Shown here: positions 37,545 to 44,133 of the stretch, piece after piece
How positions within the stretch are numbered: the stretch's first letter is position 1
Layout: each line of letters starts with the position of its first letter
The notes under the pieces: model-generated
Databases searched by the model: none
Told to the model about the DNA's origin: nothing
Seen by the model: the letters and a program-made list of their open reading frames with translations, nothing else
Assembly (NCBI RefSeq): GCF_002154695.1
Contig: NZ_MTAV01000121.1
Coordinates: forward strand, 1-64,000
DNA: 64,000 nt
Source of the DNA: Nostoc sp. T09
GTDB lineage: Bacteria; Cyanobacteriota; Cyanobacteriia; Cyanobacteriales; Nostocaceae
Direction: 5' to 3'
Program-made: the position numbers and the translations under genes

Positions 37545-38573
37545 ATGTCGCCAAAAAACGGGACTAATGAAACTGGGGTTTTGGTTTTAACTTTGGCGAT
37601 TACACTAGGGTTAGTAGGTGGTGTATTTTGGTGGTTGGCTAACAATTCTGGTGTGATCAATAGTTTGACTATTAATCAATCCCGCCCAAATGAAGACACA
37701 TTTACCCAAAAAATAAATGTTCCCTCAGGGTTGTTTAGTTATGGGGGTAGTACAACTTGGGCCCCCATCCGCAAAGAAGTAGACCCAGAAATTCAAAAGC
37801 TTTGGACTAAATATCAATTACGTTACACCGATCCCACTACTGGTGCTCCTGGTTCTGGTACGGGGATTAAAATGCTTTTAGATAACCAGCTGGCTTTTTC
37901 CCAGTCATCTCGCTCCCTTAAAGATGAGGAATACCAGAAGGCAAAACAACGGGGCTTTCAACTAAAAGAAATTCCTGTGGCAATTGATGGGATTGTGATC
38001 GCAGTTAATCCCAAGCTTCAAATTCCGGGTTTAACTCTAGTACAACTTAAAGATATTTACACGGGAAAGGTGACTAACTGGCAACAGGTGAATGGTCCTA
38101 ATTTAGCGATTACACCTTATTCTCGGCGTTTAGAGGAGGGAGGCACGATCGAATTTTTTGATCAAAATATCATGGGAGGAGAAAAATTTAGTACCAATGT
38201 ACAATTTATCCCGACTACAACTCAAGCCTTAAAAGAAGTTGCAAATAATCCCGGGGGAATTTACTATGCCTCTGCCCCGGAAGTCGTTGGACAATGTACT
38301 GTTAAGCCCTTACCACTAGGACGAAAATCCGATCAACTAATTCCGCCTTACAAAGAGCCTTTTATTCCCCTTCAAAACTGTCCGCAACAGCGTAATCAAA
38401 TAAATGCAGCCGCTTTCCAAAAAGGTGAATATCCAATCACTAGACGGTTATTTGTAATTATTAAACAAAATGCACAAAGCGATCAACAAGCAGGAGAAGC
38501 TTACGCTAACTGGCTGCTGACAACTCAAGGTCAGGAATTAATTGTTAAAGCCGGATTTGTCAGAATTCGCTAA
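37545..38573 (+). CDS. PstS-like phosphate-binding protein, membrane-anchored
   Basis: A 342-aa protein with an N-terminal uncleaved membrane helix (about 10-30) and a PBP-like domain: FSYGGSTTWAPIR, GAPGSGTGIKMLLDNQLAFSQ, IPVAIDGIVIAVNP and GGIYYASAPEVV. The Ser/Thr/Gly loops correspond to phosphate-binding loops of PstS. No permease genes are nearby, so it may be a sensor or scavenger rather than transporter component. A Pho box lies just upstream. The next gene is a paralogue 75 bp downstream. Confidence 0.86.
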   Translation: MSPKNGTNETGVLVLTLAITLGLVGGVFWWLANNSGVINSLTINQSRPNEDTFTQKINVPSGLFSYGGSTTWAPIRKEVDPEIQKLWTKYQLRYTDPTTGAPGSGTGIKMLLDNQLAFSQSSRSLKDEEYQKAKQRGFQLKEIPVAIDGIVIAVNPKLQIPGLTLVQLKDIYTGKVTNWQQVNGPNLAITPYSRRLEEGGTIEFFDQNIMGGEKFSTNVQFIPTTTQALKEVANNPGGIYYASAPEVVGQCTVKPLPLGRKSDQLIPPYKEPFIPLQNCPQQRNQINAAAFQKGEYPITRRLFVIIKQNAQSDQQAGEAYANWLLTTQGQELIVKAGFVRIR

Positions 38574-38648
38574 TAAAATACCCGTAATCTAAACTACACT
38601 CTCAAGTAGTCAGTACTTGTATTTAAAAGACATACAGGCTCATGTGCT

Positions 38649-39695
38649 ATGTCCCAAAAAAATGAAATACCTATTCTTATCTTGTCTCTAGCAATCACTG
38701 CTGGGCTAATAGCGGGTGGCTTCTGGTGGTTTACCAGAAATTCTGGCTTTAATCTCAATCAAAGTAATTCTACAAACACAAATAACCCCCAAGCTTCAAT
38801 AGAAAAACTTAGCGGTAAAACCTTCATTTCTATAAAAAATGTCCCTACAGGATTATTTAACTACGGAGGCAGCACATCTTGGGCACCAATTCGATTCACA
38901 GTAGATTCAGTAATTACATCAGTGCGCCCAGAGTTTCGCTTGCGTTATGTAGAACCCAGCAAAGCAACTCCTGGTTCTGCTACTGGTATACAATCACTCA
39001 TCGACGGTCAACTAGCCTTTGCTCATTCCTCCAGACCAGTTTTGGATCAAGAGTTGAGCCGTGCCCAGAAGCGTGGCTTTAGTCTCAACCAAATTCCTGT
39101 GGCAATTGATGGATTAGCAGTAGCAGTTAATCCTAGCCTAAATATCCCAGGGTTGACATTGGACCAGATCAAGTCTATTTACACTGGCAAAATTAATAAT
39201 TGGAGTCAAGTGGGTGGTCCTAATATTCCAATCAAGCCTTATTCCCGCCGCATCACCGATGGCGGCACAGTAGAACTTTTTGTCCAAGACATATTGGGTG
39301 GTCAACCTTTTGGATCGCAAGTGGAATTGGTCTCCACAACCACCCAAGCTTTACAAAAATTAGCTGGTAGTCCTGGTGGTATCTATTATGCTTCTGCCCC
39401 AGAGGTGGTTCCTCAATGCTCAATTAAACCCTTGCCGTTGGGGCGGACGCAAGGGAATTACACTGCTCCCTACCAAGAACCATTTGTCCTCCCGAATGAA
39501 TGTCCTGGTAAACGAAACAAATTGAACATTGAGGCTTTTCAATCTGGAAAATACCCGATTACACGCAATCTGTTTGTGGTGGTCAAACAGACTGGTCAAA
39601 TCGAGCAGCAAGCAGGTGTTGCTTATGCCAACTTACTATTAACTGAGCAGGGGCAGGAACTGATTACCCAGGCTGGGTTCGTCAAAATTCGCTGA
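38649..39695 (+). CDS. second PstS-like phosphate-binding protein
   Basis: A 348-aa paralogue of the previous gene with the same order: uncleaved helix (about 8-28), FNYGGSTSWAPIR, PGSATGIQSLIDGQLAFAHS, IPVAIDGLAVAVNP and GGIYYASAPEVVPQ. GSGTG has become GSATG, so ligand contacts differ slightly. There is no separate Pho box in the 75-bp gap, so co-transcription with the first gene is likely. It is convergent with devH, 28 bp away. Confidence 0.86.
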   Translation: MSQKNEIPILILSLAITAGLIAGGFWWFTRNSGFNLNQSNSTNTNNPQASIEKLSGKTFISIKNVPTGLFNYGGSTSWAPIRFTVDSVITSVRPEFRLRYVEPSKATPGSATGIQSLIDGQLAFAHSSRPVLDQELSRAQKRGFSLNQIPVAIDGLAVAVNPSLNIPGLTLDQIKSIYTGKINNWSQVGGPNIPIKPYSRRITDGGTVELFVQDILGGQPFGSQVELVSTTTQALQKLAGSPGGIYYASAPEVVPQCSIKPLPLGRTQGNYTAPYQEPFVLPNECPGKRNKLNIEAFQSGKYPITRNLFVVVKQTGQIEQQAGVAYANLLLTEQGQELITQAGFVKIR

Positions 39696-39723
39696 CACCT
39701 GCTATTGATAGCAGATCTGAACT

Positions 39724-40482
39724 TTAGCTCGCTCTATTAATCGACTCTGCGGGTAAGCAAATTAGATTGTCCCCTTGGGTAAGAATTAAGCCACGTTGAC
39801 GTAACTTGCCCATTAAACGGGTAACGGTAACACGAGTCGAACCGATCGCACTACCAATTTGGGCATGGGTCAGGGGGAAAGGCAGACAATAGCCGCGGAT
39901 AACATCGGGATCGGTTTCGCTCATTGCAGGCTCCCCATATTCCTCAATCAACAAAGTGAGGAATCCTAAGAGTCGGTCAATTGTGCGCCGTTGTCCCAAA
40001 GCACTCAGCCACAGCAACTTACGTTGGTGCTGATATCTAAAAGCATCCATAACTTCGCGACGGAAGTGAGGCCAGTTATCCAAGTCGTGCCAGTACATCC
40101 ACAGCACCGCAGTTTGGTCAACATGGGCGTAAGCCTGGAGTGTGAAAGGTGACTGAGCAACAATTTCAAACGGTTGTCCGGCTCCGACAAAACCCAAGAA
40201 AGCTTCTTCTGGAGTTCTATTGATGCGTCGAGATGTTAGTTGACTGGCAGTAGCGCTGACTTGGGCGGTTCCTACCATACGAATCGCACCCCTTTGCACC
40301 AAATATAGCAATCCAGGTCGAGCTGGAATGCGCTCATCTTTGCTGAAGGTGCGGCAGCGGTAGTGTTCTTGAGCCCAATCAAGAATGCGTTGCCAAGTCA
40401 AAAAAGGACGTGAGGCCTCTGAAAAGGAGGATGGAGATTGCATAGGTAACAAAGAGCGTTCGGCTGAAGACAAAGACGTCAT
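39724..40482 (-). CDS. devH: CRP/FNR-family regulator, DevH-like
   Basis: A protein of about 252 aa with an N-terminal cNMP-binding-like domain (about 30-150) and a CRP-type helix-turn-helix: LTHAQIGSAIGSTRVTVTRL. No complete cNMP-binding signature is visible, so it may not bind cAMP. In Anabaena PCC 7120, devH (alr3952), needed for heterocyst glycolipid layers, lies next to the LysR gene all3953 as I recall; location, strand and length match. An NtcA-type site lies upstream. Start: ATG 40482 or 40494. Confidence 0.75.
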   Translation of the reverse strand: MTSLSSAERSLLPMQSPSSFSEASRPFLTWQRILDWAQEHYRCRTFSKDERIPARPGLLYLVQRGAIRMVGTAQVSATASQLTSRRINRTPEEAFLGFVGAGQPFEIVAQSPFTLQAYAHVDQTAVLWMYWHDLDNWPHFRREVMDAFRYQHQRKLLWLSALGQRRTIDRLLGFLTLLIEEYGEPAMSETDPDVIRGYCLPFPLTHAQIGSAIGSTRVTVTRLMGKLRQRGLILTQGDNLICLPAESINRAS

Positions 40483-40609
40483 AAAAAGGTGCAAGGAGTG
40501 TCTTTGTGTTGGCGAGATAGGCTTAACGCCTAAAAGCGCCAGCCATCCAAAGAATAGAAAGCAAATAACTCTCTACTCTTTTTGTTATACTTCTTACTGT
40601 ACAATGATG

Positions 40610-40623
40610 GTAGTAAAGTTTAC
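40610..40623 (-). promoter_or_regulatory. NtcA-type site upstream of devH
   Basis: The palindrome GTA-N8-TAC occupies these 14 bases. On the minus strand a TATAAC -10-like word starts 20 nt downstream, close to the spacing of NtcA-activated promoters (about 22 nt). This predicts activation of devH under nitrogen limitation. The same site could affect the divergent DALR gene, but no -10 element is placed as well there. Confidence 0.65.
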
Positions 40624-40703
40624 CCACTATTCATTGAATATTCATCAAATTTTATTCTACTCTCATTTTTCTTTATCTAGAAGAAACTTATAACTTTAGA
40701 TAG

Positions 40704-41666
40704 ATGACAGAAAATCAACAAATTGGGGATGAGGCTGTCTTCATCAATAACTACGTGCATTTTCAGCTACTAGTTAGTAAATACACAGCAACTAAGCAGT
40801 TAATATACAGCCGCATAATTAAGTTCCCAAGTGTTTATACCTGTCAGCCAGAAATGCTATGCATAAAAGACAGAAAATTTCCTCTATATAAAGCTAGAGA
40901 TGCAAAAAGGATTTTATATATTTCTGGTATAGCCCTGCGGTTAGAAAAATCTCAGAATCAACAAGCTCTGATTATAGCTAATGAGATAGCCTCAGACTTA
41001 TCGGCGACTTGTGGGGACGTTTTTAGCATCCAAATTGTTCCCCCAGGCTGGATTCATTTAGAATTGACTCACCCAATCTTAGCGGCTTGGTTACAAAATC
41101 TTGCTGTGGGAAGTTTGTTGGGAGGGCGGGATCAAGGTAGAACAAATAATCTTACAATTAAAAATCCACAGCACTTGTTTACTGTGCAATACGCTCATGC
41201 CCGCTGCTGCTCGCTATTGCAGCAGGCTCACCGAGAAGAACTAATTAAACTCAAGGAAGTGCTTTCAGGCACAGAAATAAGTTTTGAGCAGCAACAACCA
41301 CTACTTAGCATTTCCGAGCCAGCTTTTTGGAGTATCTGCTTACCTCAGCCCATACCTTGGCTCAGCAGTGATGCAAAACTTCGCCTAAATCACCCAGCTG
41401 AAAGTCGTTTGATTGGTGAGTTAGTGCAGGTGGTGGATGATTTAGAGTGCAAGACTTTTGGCAGTGCAGTTAATTGGGAAAAAGCCGCGCTGGATTTGAG
41501 TCAAGCTTTTGAAAATTTCTGGAGCGAGTGCCGCATTTGGGGCAAGATAAAAATTACATCCCCACTACTAGCACAAGCAAGACTGGGATTGGTCATGGCT
41601 ACTCAGTCTGTATTAAGGCTGTTACTCAAAGACAAACTAGGGGTTTTTGCTCCTTTAGAGTTATAA
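40704..41666 (+). CDS. ArgRS-derived DALR-domain protein without catalytic core
   Basis: A 320-aa protein. Residues about 85-140 (ALIIANEIASDLSATCGDVF, then VPPGWIHLELTHPILAAWL) look like the N-terminal additional domain of arginyl-tRNA synthetase. Residues about 165-320 (FTVQYAHARCCSLLQQAHRE, ending VLRLLLKDKLGVFAPLEL) are the DALR anticodon-binding domain. The class I Rossmann domain with HIGH and KMSKS is missing. It may bind tRNA without aminoacylating. It is a cyanobacterial family I recognise only by domain. Divergent from devH. Confidence 0.8.
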   Translation: MTENQQIGDEAVFINNYVHFQLLVSKYTATKQLIYSRIIKFPSVYTCQPEMLCIKDRKFPLYKARDAKRILYISGIALRLEKSQNQQALIIANEIASDLSATCGDVFSIQIVPPGWIHLELTHPILAAWLQNLAVGSLLGGRDQGRTNNLTIKNPQHLFTVQYAHARCCSLLQQAHREELIKLKEVLSGTEISFEQQQPLLSISEPAFWSICLPQPIPWLSSDAKLRLNHPAESRLIGELVQVVDDLECKTFGSAVNWEKAALDLSQAFENFWSECRIWGKIKITSPLLAQARLGLVMATQSVLRLLLKDKLGVFAPLEL

Positions 41667-41742
41667 GTAAAGTAGTCTTTATTAGCATGTTATTTCTCAG
41701 TAAACCCTCTGAGGAAAGAAATATAAATTTATATAACATCTA

Positions 41743-41771
41743 TTGACTCAATTAATCACATCGGCTATATT
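41743..41771 (+). promoter_or_regulatory. near-consensus sigma-70 type promoter
   Basis: TTGACT (41743-41748), a 17-bp spacer, and TATATT (41766-41771). No open frame follows, only the structured region 41777-41847, so the promoter most likely drives a non-coding RNA. Confidence 0.7.
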
Positions 41772-41776
41772 ATCAG

Positions 41777-41847
41777 GTGTGTGAGGAGCGAACCAGCAGG
41801 GGCACCGAGACGAAACACGGCCAGTCGTCGGTGTCCTTTCTGATTTT
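41777..41847 (+). ncRNA. candidate small RNA (possibly Yfr2-like)
   Basis: It starts about 6 nt after the -10 box at 41766-41771. A nine-bp stem pairs 41800-41808 with 41828-41836 (one G-U), with an inner three-bp stem and the loop GAAACACGGCCA. The 3' side continues TTTCTGATTTT, a weak U tract. The first part is purine-rich (GGTGTGTGAGGAGCGAACC). The size and the GAAACA-bearing loop recall the Yfr2 family, but this is from memory and untested. It lies between convergent genes. Confidence 0.6.
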
Positions 41848-41874
41848 ATATAGGGCAAATTGTTTGGATCAGCC

Positions 41875-42750
41875 CTAAGATAGTAAAAATTGTTCAATTG
41901 CTACTGCGGCTCCATCTTCCTCTACAGTAGGAGCTACCCATTGAGCGATCGCTTGCACTGCTGCTGGCGCATTCCCCATAGCTATACCAACGCCAGCATA
42001 CTCTAGCATTTCTAAATCATTGAAGTTATCACCAATAGTCATAACGTTAGTACTTTGCAATCCCAATAGTTCTTCTGCTAGATAACGCACAGCAGTTCCT
42101 TTGTTTACAGAGGCGTTAGTCGCTTCAAAAAAGGTGGCAACAGATGTTGTCAGGTAAAGTTCAGCAGGTGTATATTGGCGGCGCAAATTTCCTAATATCT
42201 TGTCGATCACATCGGTGTCATCACACAAAGCCAGAACTTTTGTTGGTTCATGATTTAAAGCTTGGCGCAAATCACCTACAGGAATCGCGGTGATGCCAGA
42301 ACGTTCTGCGTAGATTTTGGTTTCTCTTGTTAATTCCCGCACATAAAGTTGGTCGTTGATATAGAAATGAACAGATAAGAGCGATCGCAACTGTGGTTGT
42401 TCAAAATAGTCTAGTAACTGGGATGCAATCTCTCTAGAAACAGTCAAATGGCGATGAATCTTCTGAGTAGCTGGGTCTTGAATCCAGGCTCCCTGATATG
42501 CTGCTAAGGGTAAAACAGAGCTAATTTCTTGGTGAAAGCGCAAAGCTGAACGATACATTCTACCAGTAGCGATCGCTACTTGAATTCCTCGCGCTTGTGC
42601 TGCGGCGATCGCTTGCTTTACGGGTTTGCTAATAGTGTTAGACTTTCCTGAAATTGTGCCGTCTATATCTAAAACCAGTAGTTTAATTTCTTCTGTAGCT
42701 ATTGCTGGATTGCCAGTTGATGCAAAATGAGTAGCAGCTGCTTTATTCAT
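41875..42750 (-). CDS. Cof-type HAD-IIB phosphatase
   Basis: A 291-aa HAD hydrolase: motif I LVLDIDGTISGKSNTIS (nucleophile Asp and general acid Asp), motif II in VAIATGR, motif III Lys in ASVNKGTAV, motif IV IGDNFNDLEMLEYAGVGIAM. The cap between motifs II and III is the large IIB type. Substrates are usually sugar phosphates or flavin/PLP phosphates; no specific one is evident. Confidence 0.9.
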   Translation of the reverse strand: MNKAAATHFASTGNPAIATEEIKLLVLDIDGTISGKSNTISKPVKQAIAAAQARGIQVAIATGRMYRSALRFHQEISSVLPLAAYQGAWIQDPATQKIHRHLTVSREIASQLLDYFEQPQLRSLLSVHFYINDQLYVRELTRETKIYAERSGITAIPVGDLRQALNHEPTKVLALCDDTDVIDKILGNLRRQYTPAELYLTTSVATFFEATNASVNKGTAVRYLAEELLGLQSTNVMTIGDNFNDLEMLEYAGVGIAMGNAPAAVQAIAQWVAPTVEEDGAAVAIEQFLLS

Positions 42751-42833
42751 GAATTCCCCAAGTTTTGAACTCCCAGTAAGAGGTTATACCATTTTTGATT
42801 TCAAAACAGCAGTTTATGTTGTTTGATAAACAG

Positions 42834-42864
42834 GCAAAAACCCGGATTAATTGAAATCCGGGTT
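42834..42864 (-). terminator. terminator after the PEP-CTERM gene
   Basis: Ten-base perfect arms (AACCCGGATT at 42839-42848 and AATCCGGGTT at 42855-42864). On the minus strand the stem ends in a T5 run. It lies about 165 bp past the PEP-CTERM stop. Confidence 0.8.
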
Positions 42865-43030
42865 CTATATATAGCCAACTGTCAAAAACATCTGCAAAAA
42901 CAGTAATACTTAACCAATATAAAACTGGTAGTATATATCAGCTATTATGTCATCATTTGCAATGACTAACGATAGCATCAACTTGTTAATTTCTCTGGCG
43001 ACAACGTAAACTCCGCCATTGACAGAAGGT

Positions 43031-43738
43031 CTAAAAAGTTGACATCTTGAGTCGGGTTTTCTTGCTTTTTGACAACATACCAATTCCTGCAATTAAGCCA
43101 AGCCCAAGAGCAGCAGATGGTTCAGGTACAGACTTCAATTCATCATAGTCATACGTGACTTTTATAGCTGCTTTGGCTTCTGTGGTGATGGAGGAAATCA
43201 TGTTACCTGATCCTGTAACCCCTGATTGGGCTAAAGCTGAGAATAAGAATTCCAGGTTACCACCACCAATAAAAGACTGCAAAAATTGGCTATCAGTATA
43301 GGTTTTTGTATCAGATTGTGAAGCTGACAATCCCGTAACACTTTGTCCAGAAGTTCCGCCAAAATCTAGAGTGCCGTCAGATGCACCAACTTGGTAATTA
43401 AAGGAATTTTGGGGATTGAGAGCAAACAAAGACTGATTATTTAGTTTTAAGCCTAGGTTACTAGCAAGATTGACTGTTACTGGAGTTGAACTGGGACTAA
43501 GATTTTCAAATCTTGCTGTTCCCAATAAGTCCCCAGCAAATTCTATTTTTACACTCTTGAGCGTACCAAGAGAGGCATCAAACTTTTGAACACTAAGAGG
43601 TGAATCAATGATATTTGTTAGCCCAAATCCTGTGGAACTTGAACTAGTGAGAGAAGCTGCATTAGCCACTCCACTTGTAGCGACAATACCTGCGAAGGTT
43701 GTAGCAGTAGCTAAAGCCTGGAAAAATTTGGAATTCAT
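43031..43738 (-). CDS. secreted PEP-CTERM protein
   Basis: A 235-aa exported protein. A signal peptide (FFQALATATTFAGIVATSGV, cleavage after ANA) opens it. The C terminus has the sorting tag VPEPSAALGLGLIAGIG, a membrane helix, then basic KSKKTR, as recognised by exosortase-type systems. The central region is Ser/Thr/Gly-rich beta structure with no named domain. I choose ATG 43738 so that the signal peptide is at the N terminus; the frame is open to 43780. Confidence 0.85.
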   Translation of the reverse strand: MNSKFFQALATATTFAGIVATSGVANAASLTSSSSTGFGLTNIIDSPLSVQKFDASLGTLKSVKIEFAGDLLGTARFENLSPSSTPVTVNLASNLGLKLNNQSLFALNPQNSFNYQVGASDGTLDFGGTSGQSVTGLSASQSDTKTYTDSQFLQSFIGGGNLEFLFSALAQSGVTGSGNMISSITTEAKAAIKVTYDYDELKSVPEPSAALGLGLIAGIGMLSKSKKTRLKMSTF

Positions 43739-44133
43739 AGACTGATTATTTTCTGAAACTATGATTGCGATATTCCTCATCTATTTCTAACTTTGAAATA
43801 TTACTTTTAGCTTTGTTAAATATACTTAATTTTATATGAATGTTTTATGAAGTAAAAAGTGGAAAATAATTATTTCCCTCTTAAAAAGCTATTTGTTTAA
43901 ACTTTCATGAGTAGAGCTAGCTTGAAAGTCAAAAGTTAGAATTGTACAGTCTTTTCATAACTACGGATCTTCAGTACTGAAACAGTAAGTAGTTCTGAGA
44001 AGGGTTTCCCTTTGTAAGAAACTGCGGTAGGGTATTTTGACCAGTACACAGCAATACTAGTAATAATTATGATGCTGAAGCTGCGTCGCTGTTACCTAGT
44101 TCCGAGATGTAAGCTTCTGGCTAAAATAAGGCT
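43739..44133. other. divergent promoter region of PEP-CTERM gene and polA
   Basis: About 395 bp of AT-rich DNA. It should hold both promoters, but I cannot place paired -35 and -10 boxes with confidence. No gene or repeat is supported. Confidence 0.4.

Noticed and set aside
41777-41847. Minus strand contains CTCCTCACAC, like the core of the Yfr1 RNA
   Set aside because: Yfr1 normally has the core between two hairpins; here no 3' stem follows it on that strand, and the promoter is on the plus strand.
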